This document shows, in pieces, positions 21,463 through 30,270 of a DNA stretch of 64,000 nucleotides; within the stretch, counting starts at the first letter, position 1; every line of letters starts with the position of its first letter. The notes under the pieces are model-generated. The model was not told the DNA's origin, did no database searches, and saw nothing but the letters and a program-made list of their open reading frames with translations. Origin of the DNA: Saccharospirillum sp. MSK14-1 (GTDB lineage Bacteria > Pseudomonadota > Gammaproteobacteria > Pseudomonadales > Natronospirillaceae); contig NZ_MIES01000026.1 in NCBI RefSeq assembly GCF_003054965.1, forward strand, positions 1 to 64,000, written 5' to 3'. The position numbers were made by a program, and so were the translations under genes.

Positions 21463-22350
21463 CTATTTTACGTGATTCAGAATACCGTCCAGTTCATCCA
21501 GACTGTTGTATTTGATGACCAACGAACCTTTACCTTTGGAGCCATGCTTAATGGCAACATTGGCGCCCAGGCGCTGCGACAACATCTCCTCGAGATTCTT
21601 GATGTTGGCATCCGGCCGCGCTTCGACCGGCGCTTCAGGCTTGCCACCTTCGGCCAGTGTACGCACCAGTTGTTCGGTGGCCCGAACCGTCATGCCTTTG
21701 GCCACCACCTGGCGCGCGGCTTCGACCTGCGCGCTGCCTTGCAAACCGAGTAAGGCTCGAGCATGACCCATTTCCAGATCACCGTGTTCGAGCAAGCGGC
21801 GCACTTCATCTTCCAGGCTGATCAAACGCAGCAAATTGGTGACGGTAACCCGACTCTTACCGACCGCTTCCGCAACACCTGCCTGAGTTAACTCAAACTC
21901 TTTTTGCAGTCGTTGCAGAGCAAACGCTTCTTCCATCGGATTCAGGTTTTCGCGCTGAATGTTTTCGATCAACGCCATGGCGATGGCGTCTTCATCCGGT
22001 ACATCACGCACCACCGCAGGAATGGTATCCAAACCCGCCATTTGCGAGGCACGCCAGCGACGTTCACCGGCAATCAGTTCAAAACTTTGCGGACCCACCG
22101 GGCGCACCACCACCGGCTGCATCACACCCTGAGCCCGAATCGAGGCGGCCAGCTCTTCCAAGGCATCGGCCGACATATCCCGACGCGGCTGATACACCCC
22201 GCGCTGCACCCATTCGATAGGCAGTTCGCGCAGGCTACCGTCGCGGACTTCTTTAACCGGCTGTTCAGAAATGGCTTCCACTTCTTCACGGGTGGTGATC
22301 AGTGCGTCCAGGCCGCGCCCGAGACCTCGTTTTTTCGGTGACATTGTCAT
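21463..22350 (-). CDS. parB: Chromosome partitioning protein ParB
   Basis: 295 aa. Clamp-forming CTPase that loads at parS sites near the origin and works with ParA to segregate chromosomes. The N-terminal CTP-binding box GERRWRAS, the DNA-binding region with a helix-turn-helix (LTQAGVAEAVGKSRVTVTNLLRL) and a C-terminal dimer domain are present. It starts 2 bp after the parA stop. No parS site was recognised in the window. Confidence 0.96.
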   Translation of the reverse strand: MTMSPKKRGLGRGLDALITTREEVEAISEQPVKEVRDGSLRELPIEWVQRGVYQPRRDMSADALEELAASIRAQGVMQPVVVRPVGPQSFELIAGERRWRASQMAGLDTIPAVVRDVPDEDAIAMALIENIQRENLNPMEEAFALQRLQKEFELTQAGVAEAVGKSRVTVTNLLRLISLEDEVRRLLEHGDLEMGHARALLGLQGSAQVEAARQVVAKGMTVRATEQLVRTLAEGGKPEAPVEARPDANIKNLEEMLSQRLGANVAIKHGSKGKGSLVIKYNSLDELDGILNHVK

Positions 22351-22352
22351 CG

Positions 22353-23153
22353 TTATCCTGTGATTTCAGCCGCTTCGGGTGCTTTAACGCCTTCAACCCG
22401 ACGCACCATCTCGCCCGCCAGCGCCAGGTAAGCCAGGGCGCCTTTGGAGGTGCGATCGTATTGCAGTACCGGTGTGCCGTAACTGGGCGCTTCGGCCAGA
22501 CGAACGTTACGGGGAATGACCGAAGAGTAGAGTTTGTCGCCGAAATGGTTTTTCAGCTGATCGGAAACATCATTGGTCAGGCTGTTGCGCGGATCGTACA
22601 TGGTGCGCAACAAACCGCCGATGGCCAACCCCGGATTCACCACTTTCTGAATGGAGCCGATGGTTTCCATCAAGGCGGCCAGACCTTCCAGTGCGTAGTA
22701 TTCGCACTGCATCGGAATCAACACCTGCTCGGCCGCAGCCAGGGCGTTAACCGTCAGCATGTTCAAGGACGGCGGGCAGTCGATAAAGATGTATTCGTAA
22801 TTTTGTTTGATTTCCGCCAACGCGTATTGAAGACGATGTTCTTTCATCTTCATGGGCATCAGTTCAACTTCAGCTGCGGTCAGGTCGCCATTGGCCGGCA
22901 AAATGTCGTAGCCCGCATTGTCAGCACGCACAACAGCATCGGCACAAGCGCAACGACTGGTCAGCACATCGTAGACGCTCAACTCGACGTCGTTTTTATC
23001 GATACCGCTGCCCATGGTGGCATTGCCCTGTGGGTCAAGATCGACCACCAGCACCTTGCGCTTCATGGCCACCAGCGAGGCTGGCAGATTGATGGCGGTG
23101 GTCGTCTTGCCGACGCCGCCTTTCTGATTGGTAATCGCGAAAATCTGAGTCAA
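22353..23153 (-). CDS. parA: Chromosome partitioning ATPase ParA
   Basis: 266 aa deviant-Walker ATPase that binds nucleoid DNA and positions ParB-parS complexes. The Walker A motif KGGVGKTT lies near residue 11, Walker B is YIFIDCPPS. The start is set at a TTG (23153) because AAGGA sits 7 bp upstream and the N-terminus TQIFAITNQKGG then matches the family; an ATG 18 bp further upstream lacks a good site. The rsmG stop is 10 bp away. Confidence 0.95.
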   Translation of the reverse strand: MTQIFAITNQKGGVGKTTTAINLPASLVAMKRKVLVVDLDPQGNATMGSGIDKNDVELSVYDVLTSRCACADAVVRADNAGYDILPANGDLTAAEVELMPMKMKEHRLQYALAEIKQNYEYIFIDCPPSLNMLTVNALAAAEQVLIPMQCEYYALEGLAALMETIGSIQKVVNPGLAIGGLLRTMYDPRNSLTNDVSDQLKNHFGDKLYSSVIPRNVRLAEAPSYGTPVLQYDRTSKGALAYLALAGEMVRRVEGVKAPEAAEITG

Positions 23154-23163
23154 GATCGCATCC

Positions 23164-23799
23164 TTATACATCCCGGATCGACAACTGTACCAGATGTCGA
23201 GCGCCGGAGGTGCCTGGCACATTCAGCGAATGGACAGCATCACACACCACGCCGTTAGGCAGGGCATCGAGCTCGTCCTGAGGGTAGCGGCCCTTCATTG
23301 CCAAAAAACGACCGGCCGGGGCCAACAGGTGTCTGGATTTTGCCACCATCTCATCCAGAGTGGCAAAGGCCCGTGAACTGATTTGAGCAAAGTGACGCTG
23401 TGGCTGCCAGCTTTCCAGACGGTTGTGCACAACCGTCGCGTTCTCCACACCCAGATCCAATCGCACCTGGGTCAAAAACCGCGTTTTTTTACCGTTGCTG
23501 TCGAGCAGCGTCACGGCTTGTTGCGGCCGCACCAGCGCCAGCACCATGCCGGGTAAACCGGGGCCGGTGCCCACATCGAGCAATTCAGTGTGATCGACAA
23601 AAGGCACAATGGCGAGCGAATCAATCAGGTGACGATGAATCATTTCGCTCGGATCGCGCACCGAGGTCAGGTTGTAGGCTTTATTCCACTTCACCAACAA
23701 AGCGTGATACGCCAACAAGCGCTCAACCGCTGACGGTTCGATGTCGAGATCGAGCGCCGCTATGCCGGTTTCCAGCTCGGCGCGCCAGGCATCACTCAT
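23164..23799 (-). CDS. rsmG: 16S rRNA (guanine-N7) methyltransferase
   Basis: 211 aa. Methylates G527 of 16S rRNA. SAM-binding [17 protein letters not shown] and the family motif [21 protein letters not shown] are present. It overlaps the mnmG stop by 4 bp (ATGA), as in the gidAB pair of most gammaproteobacteria. Confidence 0.97.
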   Translation of the reverse strand: MSDAWRAELETGIAALDLDIEPSAVERLLAYHALLVKWNKAYNLTSVRDPSEMIHRHLIDSLAIVPFVDHTELLDVGTGPGLPGMVLALVRPQQAVTLLDSNGKKTRFLTQVRLDLGVENATVVHNRLESWQPQRHFAQISSRAFATLDEMVAKSRHLLAPAGRFLAMKGRYPQDELDALPNGVVCDAVHSLNVPGTSGARHLVQLSIRDV

Positions 23800-25694
23800 G
23801 CGCTGTCTTTCACCGCAGCGTGGCCGAGAGAGCGCTTCTTCAGATGAATCAACAAAACCGATACCGCCGCCGGCGTTACACCAGAAATACGGGCGGCTTG
23901 CGCCAGTGTTTCCGGACGCGCCTGCTCCAACTTTTGTTTCACTTCGTTGGACAGACCACCGACGTTGCCGTAATCGAAATCATCCGGCAGCGCCATATTT
24001 TCATGACGACGCAGGGTGTCGATCTCATCCTGCTGACGCTGAATGTAACCTTCGTACTTGGCGCTGATTTCCACCTGCTGACGCACCGCATCGGTGAGCT
24101 CAACATCGCTCGGCACCAGCGCTTCAATGTCGGTGTAATTCAACTGCGGCCGCTTGAGCAAATCTCGCAACGTGGTCTCGCGTGACAGTGGCTGATCCAG
24201 CTGCTCCGCCAGCGCCTTGGCCTGTTCAGAACCGAGCTGCACCCAGGTACGTTTCAGGCGTTCGTTTTCTACCGCGATGGCGTCTTGTTTGGTGGAGAAA
24301 GCCGACCACCGCTCGTCATCGACCAGACCCAGCTTGCGACCGGTTTCGGTCAAACGTGTATCGGCGTTGTCTTCACGCAGCAGCAGCCGATATTCGGCGC
24401 GACTGGTGAACATCCGGTACGGCTCCTGAGTACCAAGGGTAATCAGATCATCGACCAACACACCCAGATAGGCTTCATCACGACGCGGATACCAGCCGTC
24501 TTCGCCTCGGGCGCGACGGGCGGCGTTCAAACCGGCGAGCAAACCCTGCGCACCGGCTTCTTCGTAACCGGTGGTGCCATTGATCTGGCCGGCGAAATAG
24601 AGGTTTTCGATATAGCGCGTTTCCAGCGTATGGCGCAGGTCGCGTGGGTCGAAATAGTCGTACTCAATCGCATACCCCGGCCGGGTGATGTGCGCGTTCT
24701 CAAACCCTTGAATGGTCCGAATAAAGTCGACCTGCACATCGAACGGCAGACTGGTGGAAATGCCGTTCGGATAGACTTCGTAAGTACTCAGGCCTTCTGG
24801 CTCGACAAACACCTGATGACTGGTCTTGTCGGCAAAACGGGTCACCTTGTCTTCAATCGACGGGCAGTAACGCGGGCCAATGCCTTCAATTTCACCGGCG
24901 AACATCGGTGACTGGTCGAGATTGGCGCGAATGATGTCGTGCGTTTGTTCGGTGGTGTGGGCAATCCAGCAATCGACCTGCTGGGGGTGTTCATCCACCG
25001 AGCCCAGGTAAGACATCACCGGTAGCGGGGTATCGCCCGGCTGCACGGTCATTTTCGAATAGTCGAGGCTGCGACCATCGACTCGCGCCGGTGTGCCGGT
25101 CTTTAAACGACCGACACGCAATGGCAGTTCCCGCAGTCGCGCTGACAGAGAATTGCTCGGCGCATCGCCCATGCGACCGCCAGAATAGTTCTGCATACCG
25201 ACGTGAATTTTGCCGCCGAGGAAAGTACCCGCCGTCAGTACCACCGTATCGGCCAGAATGCGGATACCGGTCTGAGTCACCACGCCGGTCACACGATCGT
25301 TCTCAATCAACAGATCGTCAGCGCCCTGCTGGAAGACTTCCAGGTTGGACTGATTTTCCACAATGTCGCGAATTGCCGCGCGATACAGCGCTCGGTCAGC
25401 CTGGGCGCGGGTTGCGCGCACCGCCGGACCCTTGCGGCTGTTGAGCATGCGAAACTGAATACCGGCACGGTCGGTCGCGCGCGCCATGGCACCGCCGAGC
25501 GCATCAATTTCTTTCACCAGATGACTTTTACCGATGCCACCGATGGCCGGGTTGCATGACATCACACCAACCGTTTCGATGTTATGCGTCAGCAACAGCG
25601 TCTGCGCACCGGTGCGGGCCGCAGCCAGAGCCGCTTCGGTACCGGCGTGACCGCCACCGATCACCACCACCTGATAACGCTTGGGAAAATCCAC
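23796..25694 (-). CDS. mnmG: tRNA uridine 5-carboxymethylaminomethyl modification enzyme, FAD subunit
   Basis: 632 aa. With MnmE it makes cmnm5U34 in tRNA. The FAD-binding [17 protein letters not shown] is at the N-terminus, and [22 protein letters not shown] and the C-terminal domain that binds MnmE and tRNA follow. The start is set at GTG 25694, behind GAGGTGG, because the protein then begins [14 protein letters not shown] like its relatives. mnmE is not adjacent here, in contrast to many relatives. Confidence 0.97.
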   Translation of the reverse strand: MDFPKRYQVVVIGGGHAGTEAALAAARTGAQTLLLTHNIETVGVMSCNPAIGGIGKSHLVKEIDALGGAMARATDRAGIQFRMLNSRKGPAVRATRAQADRALYRAAIRDIVENQSNLEVFQQGADDLLIENDRVTGVVTQTGIRILADTVVLTAGTFLGGKIHVGMQNYSGGRMGDAPSNSLSARLRELPLRVGRLKTGTPARVDGRSLDYSKMTVQPGDTPLPVMSYLGSVDEHPQQVDCWIAHTTEQTHDIIRANLDQSPMFAGEIEGIGPRYCPSIEDKVTRFADKTSHQVFVEPEGLSTYEVYPNGISTSLPFDVQVDFIRTIQGFENAHITRPGYAIEYDYFDPRDLRHTLETRYIENLYFAGQINGTTGYEEAGAQGLLAGLNAARRARGEDGWYPRRDEAYLGVLVDDLITLGTQEPYRMFTSRAEYRLLLREDNADTRLTETGRKLGLVDDERWSAFSTKQDAIAVENERLKRTWVQLGSEQAKALAEQLDQPLSRETTLRDLLKRPQLNYTDIEALVPSDVELTDAVRQQVEISAKYEGYIQRQQDEIDTLRRHENMALPDDFDYGNVGGLSNEVKQKLEQARPETLAQAARISGVTPAAVSVLLIHLKKRSLGHAAVKDSA

Positions 25695-25817
25695 GTTCCA
25701 CCTCAAACCGTTGAACCCGGGCCGGCACGTTCACTTTTTGACCAGCCCGGAAAAATGGGGCGGCGATTATACGAGTTTTCCCGGCCCCTTAGAAGATGGC
25801 GTCAAACCACTCAATGC

Positions 25818-25845
25818 CTTGCATCTGGCGCTCAGCGGCTATACT
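25818..25845 (+). promoter_or_regulatory. Candidate promoter of the exported repeat protein
   Basis: CTTGCA (25818-25823), 16-bp spacer, TATACT (25840-25845), about 30 bp before the GTG start at 25877. On the opposite strand a TATAAT at 25766-25771 may serve mnmG, without a clear -35. Confidence 0.45.
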
Positions 25846-25876
25846 AGGGGATTCAACCCCCGTTAGGACGATTTTT

Positions 25877-27244
25877 GTGATTCGCAAGCTTTCAGTCTGC
25901 GCCCTGTTATGGGCAGCAAGTAGCCTCTGTTTGGCGCAAAACCTGCTTCTGGTCACTGACCTGGATGATGACAATCTGGCCAGCCGCCCAGACTTGCGTC
26001 TGGTCGCCAGTGAAGCCATCAACCAGTTACGTGATTATCAGGTGTCCACCGCCAAGACGTCCGAACGGCCCGACAGTCAGGCTAAAATCACCGCCATGGT
26101 CGACGCCGCCCGACGTGCCGATCTGACCACCGTCGCAGTGGTCACGCTCTATCCGCACGGCTGGGGTTCGTCCACCTTAACCACCTCCTTTTACGGTGTG
26201 TCCAATGGCGAGCTGCAGATGCAGCGCTCACTGGATTTCAACACCCGCGATGTACAGTCCATTCTGGCGCAGCTCGAATACGAGCTGCCGCTGATGCTCA
26301 AACGCGAATTCCGCGAACTGGGCTCCGTTGTCCGAGTCACGGCCGACCGCCTCTATTTCGATCTGGGTGAAAGCGCCGGTGTGGAAGTCGGTCAGTTGTA
26401 CCGCGTCTTCCGCCGGGGTGAAGAAATCCGTGACAGCCGCGGCGAAAGCTACGGCTTTGTCGACAACCAGACGGGCATCATCGAAGTCACCTCCGTCAGC
26501 GGCGTCTATTCGGTTGGCGAAATCAAACTCGGCCGGTTGTCGATTCGCAATAACGACTGGGTAGAGATGACCGCGCCTGACATTCGCGTTGAAGGTGAGG
26601 TGTTGTCGAAGCTCGATAACGAAGTCGCCATCAACCTCGGTCGTCTGTCCGGCATCAGTGCCGGCAGTTATTTCGCCATCTACAAAGACATCAAACCGAT
26701 CGATTCGGAGCAATCGTTCCGTGAAATGGTGGGTCAGATCCGCATCAACGAAGTTAACGACAACGTCGCCCGCGGTGAAATTGCCCGTTCTGACCACTAC
26801 GACCTGGCCAAGGCGCTGATCGAAGAAGGCGACCGAGTAGAAGAGGTGGCCTATCGTCATCGCAACCAATTGGAAGTGGGCCAGAACCTGTTTGGCATTC
26901 TCAACAACCTCGACCAAAGCTATTTCGTTGGCTTGCGGTTCGACTCCAACAGCGACATTGACCTGGGTTACCGGCTGCGCGCCAGCGTGGTAGAACCCTA
27001 TTACGGCAGCATCGGTCTGGTATCAGCACTGAATCACAGCGAAAGTTTCCGCTATGGTCTCGATGGACTCTACGGCCCAGACGGTCTGGGAACGCAGTTG
27101 TTCGTTGAAGCCGATATCCCCACCCCCTTGAGCGAACGTGCCCGCTTCTCACTCGAAGGCGGTTATCTGCTGGGCGGAATTGAAGCGGCAGAAGGCCTCA
27201 ACATCAGCTTGAGCGTTAAGCTGGGCCTGGTGTCGTTGCTGTAA
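25877..27244 (+). CDS. Exported protein with two internal repeats, function unknown
   Basis: 455 aa. A signal peptide (IRKLSVCALLWAASSLCLA) is followed by an alpha/beta region to about residue 145. Two related ~70-residue units come next: 159-228 (GVEVGQLYRVFRRG ... GIIEVTSVSGVYSVGEI) and 250-322 (GISAGSYFAIYKDI ... GQIRINEVNDNVARGEI). The last ~110 residues alternate polar and hydrophobic residues like strands of an outer-membrane barrel or beta domain. The repeat units recall the C-terminal domain of flagellar FlgT-like proteins, but I do not assign that role. The GTG start is behind AGGA. Followed at 83 bp by an NlpC/P60 lipoprotein. Confidence 0.8.
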   Translation: MIRKLSVCALLWAASSLCLAQNLLLVTDLDDDNLASRPDLRLVASEAINQLRDYQVSTAKTSERPDSQAKITAMVDAARRADLTTVAVVTLYPHGWGSSTLTTSFYGVSNGELQMQRSLDFNTRDVQSILAQLEYELPLMLKREFRELGSVVRVTADRLYFDLGESAGVEVGQLYRVFRRGEEIRDSRGESYGFVDNQTGIIEVTSVSGVYSVGEIKLGRLSIRNNDWVEMTAPDIRVEGEVLSKLDNEVAINLGRLSGISAGSYFAIYKDIKPIDSEQSFREMVGQIRINEVNDNVARGEIARSDHYDLAKALIEEGDRVEEVAYRHRNQLEVGQNLFGILNNLDQSYFVGLRFDSNSDIDLGYRLRASVVEPYYGSIGLVSALNHSESFRYGLDGLYGPDGLGTQLFVEADIPTPLSERARFSLEGGYLLGGIEAAEGLNISLSVKLGLVSLL

Positions 27245-27327
27245 CCGGAACTGTAAAGATAGTGTCTGTCACGGGATTGGCTCCGCTACCATCACGGTAA
27301 GCCGAGCTAACCCCTTGAGGACCCGCA

Positions 27328-27819
27328 ATGACATCCACGCCCATGCCCTGGTCACATCGTCTGTCCTGGCCAGCTTTACTGCTGAGCCTGGTGATCATGG
27401 GCTGCGCCAGCTACCAAAGCATGGAAAGCTCGAACTACGCGCTGCAGTCGGATCTGGTCCTTCGGTTCGAGGAAGTTTATACCCGCTATCAGGGCGTGCC
27501 CTACGTTTACGGTGGCAGCACACCCGCCGGCTTTGATTGCTCCGGTTTTATCAAAACCGCTTATCGCGAAGCATTGGGTCACACCGACTTACCGCGCACC
27601 ACCGCGCAAATGCTCAACGGTGGACAGTTTGTTCGGCTCGATCAGTTGCGACCGGGCGATCTGGTGTTTTTCCGCATTGCCGGTAAAGAGCAGCACGCGG
27701 GCATCTACCTGGACAACGATCGCTTTATGCACGCTTCTTCGTCGCGCGGGGTGACGGTGTCCTCCCTGTCGAATCGTTATTGGATCAACCATTACTCCCA
27801 GGCGCGACGCTTTCTATAA
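27328..27819 (+). CDS. NlpC/P60 family peptidoglycan hydrolase lipoprotein
   Basis: 163 aa. The lipobox LVIMGC puts the lipidated cysteine at residue 26, so the enzyme is membrane anchored and faces the periplasm. The cysteine peptidase domain has its nucleophile at C71 (GFDCSGF), the histidine at H123 (EQHAGIY) and a third polar residue at H135 (FMHASSS), the usual triad. It most likely cleaves peptide stems in peptidoglycan, like Spr/MepS and NlpC. A GAGGA site precedes the ATG. Confidence 0.92.
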   Translation: MTSTPMPWSHRLSWPALLLSLVIMGCASYQSMESSNYALQSDLVLRFEEVYTRYQGVPYVYGGSTPAGFDCSGFIKTAYREALGHTDLPRTTAQMLNGGQFVRLDQLRPGDLVFFRIAGKEQHAGIYLDNDRFMHASSSRGVTVSSLSNRYWINHYSQARRFL

Positions 27820-27843
27820 CACCGGATCAGCCGTAATGCCAGC

Positions 27844-28392
27844 TCAGGCTTCGCCGCTGCGCCCGGCCTTAAACTGTTCAGCGTATTGCTGATGCAACTT
27901 CGGCCAGCCGTGTGCCATAGCATCCGCTCCGACAATCCGCCCCAGCGGATCGCCGTCCAGATAGTGCCCCAACACATCAAAGCAGATATGCCAGCCCGCA
28001 GCGCCCATGGCGATGTAGTCGCGACCGATGCTGTGCCACAGCGTCAGCAGGGTGCCGCCATCATCGAGCGCCTCCAACTGCCAGCGCATATCGTTATCGC
28101 CCCAGCTTAGTTCCAGCAGGGTCGGCGCTTCGGCGCGCTTGATTTCGGTCTCGGTGACATGCGGCTCGGGCGTGCCGACCGTGGATAACTTTGCCATCCC
28201 GCTTTGTGCCAGATTGCGATCAGCATCGAACGGCGCCCACTGACGCAGTTGCTCCGGGTCGGTAATGGCCTGCCACACCTTGGTCGGGGAATGACGCAGA
28301 CGCCGCTCAACCACCAAAATCCAATCGTCCCCCTGCGCTTCGATGCGCGCACCCTGGGCGTCACCGGCCTGGTAATCGTCTGCCGTGCTCAT
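27844..28392 (-). CDS. SRPBCC / AHSA1-like domain protein
   Basis: 182 aa. Matches the START-like SRPBCC fold of AHSA1-type proteins: WILVVERRLRHSPTKVWQAITDPEQLRQWAPF at the start, ETEIKRAEAPTLLELSWG in the middle. Proteins of this type are often encoded with an ArsR regulator, as here (3 bp after it, with GAGG overlapping the regulator stop). A ligand has not been established for this subgroup. The SRPBCC domain is followed by an extra C-terminal segment (HICFDVLGHYLDGDPLGRIVG). Confidence 0.87.
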   Translation of the reverse strand: MSTADDYQAGDAQGARIEAQGDDWILVVERRLRHSPTKVWQAITDPEQLRQWAPFDADRNLAQSGMAKLSTVGTPEPHVTETEIKRAEAPTLLELSWGDNDMRWQLEALDDGGTLLTLWHSIGRDYIAMGAAGWHICFDVLGHYLDGDPLGRIVGADAMAHGWPKLHQQYAEQFKAGRSGEA

Positions 28393-28395
28393 GCT

Positions 28396-28722
28396 TCAAT
28401 CCTCACTCGGTGCATCATCGCCAAGCCCGTCCAGATGCGCTTCCAGCTTATCGATCTGCGCCGACCAGTAGCGACGGAAGGGCGCCAACCAGGCATCCAG
28501 TTCCATCAGCGGTTCCGGTTTCAGCCGATACAGACGGCGCTGAGCTTCCACTCGCGACTCAACAAAACCCGCTTCGCGCAGGATGCGTAAATGCTTGGAG
28601 ACCGACGGCTGCGACAAAGTCAGCGCCTGTTCTATTTCGCTTACCGAGCGTTCGGAGTCGAGCAGCATATCGAGAATGGCACGTCGATTGGGTTCGGCGA
28701 CGACACTAAAGCTGGTTTCCAT
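28396..28722 (-). CDS. ArsR-family winged-helix repressor
   Basis: 108 aa. Winged helix-turn-helix with FSVVAEPNRRAILDMLLDSERSVSEIEQALTLSQPSVSKHLRILREAGFVESR and the C-terminal dimer helix. No cysteine pair of the metal-sensing type is visible, so this belongs to the SRPBCC-linked ArsR group and not to arsenic or zinc sensors. It shares a transcript with the SRPBCC and DoxX genes and probably represses that unit. Confidence 0.92.
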   Translation of the reverse strand: METSFSVVAEPNRRAILDMLLDSERSVSEIEQALTLSQPSVSKHLRILREAGFVESRVEAQRRLYRLKPEPLMELDAWLAPFRRYWSAQIDKLEAHLDGLGDDAPSED

Positions 28723-28756
28723 CGCTATCGATCTCTGTTTTGGTTTTGGTTCGACT

Positions 28757-29122
28757 TCAGGCCAACCATTTTAACCGACCATAAAGGATGATCGCCGCTA
28801 ACAGCGCCATCACCAACACATAGGGCAGCGGTGCTTTATCGCCAAAATATAAATAGAACGCAGCAATCAGCAGCGAATGCGCCAGCATGACGGCGGCGGC
28901 AATGGGCGTCACCACTGGCATGATTTTAAAAGCGGCGGGAAACACCAGGCCCAACCCGGCAATGATGCCGACTGCGCCCAACACCGCCCAAACGCCCTGT
29001 GGCAGTTGCTGCATCGCCACCACCGACGTTTTCAGATCGGCGAATTTAAACAGCTGGAAATAGCCGCCCGCGATAGCAAACCAAGCCAGCACCGCCTGGA
29101 TGATCCATAAAGCAATCGACAT
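28757..29122 (-). CDS. DoxX-like membrane protein
   Basis: 121 aa with four hydrophobic segments. It matches the DoxX/DUF4870-like small membrane proteins: WIIQAVLAWFAIAGGYFQLFK, then GVWAVLGAVGIIAGLGLVFP and MPVVTPIAAAVMLAHSLLIAAFYLYF. First gene of the DoxX-ArsR-SRPBCC unit. Function in this context unknown. Confidence 0.82.
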   Translation of the reverse strand: MSIALWIIQAVLAWFAIAGGYFQLFKFADLKTSVVAMQQLPQGVWAVLGAVGIIAGLGLVFPAAFKIMPVVTPIAAAVMLAHSLLIAAFYLYFGDKAPLPYVLVMALLAAIILYGRLKWLA

Positions 29123-29178
29123 AACCTTTTCCTCTTATCATTGGTTTAAAAAGCCTGGGGAATCTAAGTTCCAAGGTA

Positions 29179-29210
29179 GTTATATAACCAACAGAGAATA
29201 TTACTGTCAA
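29179..29210 (-). promoter_or_regulatory. Promoter and likely ArsR operator of the doxX-arsR-SRPBCC unit
   Basis: A perfect minus-strand TTGACA lies at 29205-29210. The -10 region about 17-18 bp further on falls inside a 10-bp palindrome, GTTATATAAC (29179-29188). A dyad overlapping the -10 is where an autorepressing ArsR protein would bind. The binding is inference. Confidence 0.5.
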
Positions 29211-29259
29211 GGCATGAAAAGACACTAAGGCCAGCCGGAATTAAGGATTAACAATAAGG

Positions 29260-30270
29260 TCAGCGTAGCGGCGGGGCGTAAAGCAGACCGCCTTCGCTCC
29301 ACAGCGAATTCAGCCCGCGATCGAACCCCAAAGGCGTATCCGGACCAATATTGCGATCAAAGACTTCACCGTAATTGCCGACCTGGCGAACAATCTGATA
29401 CGCCCAATCTGCCGACAGACCCATGGCCCGCCCGGTATCGCCATTCACGCCCAGCATGCGCTGGATCACCGGTTTGTTGGAGCGGCGCATCGCGTCTACG
29501 TTCGTCTGGGTCACGCCATATTCCTCGGCATTGACCAGGGCATAGAGCGTCCATTTAACGATGTTGTACCACTGCATATCGTCCTGCCGGACCGCCGGAC
29601 CTAAGGGCTCTTTGGAGATGACTTCCGGCAACATCAGCACGCTGTCCCGTTTTTCCAGACGCGTGCGCAGCGCATACAGCTGCGACAAATCCGATGACAG
29701 CACCGCACAGCGCCCCGCCTGAAATCCTTCAAGCGCCAAGTCGGACGTGGCAAAGGATACTGGCTGATAATTCAGACCGTGCTCGCGGAAATAGTCGGCC
29801 AAATTCAGTTCGCTGGTCGTCCCTCCCTGAACACAAACAGCCGCGCCGCCCAGATCATTAACACTCTGAATGCCGGAGGTACGCTGCACCATAAACCCCT
29901 GCCCATCGTAAAAGGCGATGCCCGCGAAGATCATGCCTAAGGTGGTGTCGCGCGAATGTGTCCAGGTGGTATTGCGAGAGAGCATATCGATCTCACCGGA
30001 CGACAAGGCGGAAAAACGATCGCCCGGGGTTAAGGGGGTAAACCGTACTTTGGTGGCATCGCCCAACACGGCGGCAGCCACCGCGCGACAGATATCCACA
30101 TCCAGACCGCTCCAGTGGCCTTGGTTATCCGGATTGGAAAAACCGGGAATGCCGGTCGAGACCCCGCAGTCGAGCTGGTCTTTGGCTCGCACCTCACTGA
30201 GCGTGGAGGCCGTCGCACTCAGGCTGAAGCAAACACCCGCCACCCATAAAGCCCACTTAGCCCGACTCAC
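29260..30270 (-). CDS. Amino-acid ABC transporter substrate-binding protein (AapJ/BztA type), orphan
   Basis: 336 aa. Exported solute-binding protein of family 3 with a signal peptide (RAKWALWVAGVCFSLSATA) and AapJ/BztA features: LDCGVSTGIPGFSNPDNQGHWSGLDVDICRAVAAAVLGD and the ending VGNYGEVFDRNIGPDTPLGFDRGLNSLW. It is clearly a paralog of the protein at 62129. The start is GTG, behind GGAGG, overlapping the stop of the preceding lipoprotein gene. No permease or ATPase gene lies nearby, so it either feeds another permease or senses ligand. It is last in a five-gene run. Confidence 0.92.
   Translation of the reverse strand: MSRAKWALWVAGVCFSLSATASTLSEVRAKDQLDCGVSTGIPGFSNPDNQGHWSGLDVDICRAVAAAVLGDATKVRFTPLTPGDRFSALSSGEIDMLSRNTTWTHSRDTTLGMIFAGIAFYDGQGFMVQRTSGIQSVNDLGGAAVCVQGGTTSELNLADYFREHGLNYQPVSFATSDLALEGFQAGRCAVLSSDLSQLYALRTRLEKRDSVLMLPEVISKEPLGPAVRQDDMQWYNIVKWTLYALVNAEEYGVTQTNVDAMRRSNKPVIQRMLGVNGDTGRAMGLSADWAYQIVRQVGNYGEVFDRNIGPDTPLGFDRGLNSLWSEGGLLYAPPLR

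Noticed and set aside
22302-23258. 318-codon plus-strand frame across parA and parB
   Set aside because: Antisense to two unmistakable genes (Walker A of ParA, GERRWRA of ParB); no ribosome-binding site or family match.
25680-25710. parS-like sequence before mnmG
   Set aside because: CCACGTTCCAC looks partly like the parS core, but the dyad is broken and both arms of GTTYCACGTGRAAC are not present.
25877-27244. Flagellar protein FlgT
   Set aside because: The repeat units are only loosely similar, the overall layout differs and no flagellar genes are near.
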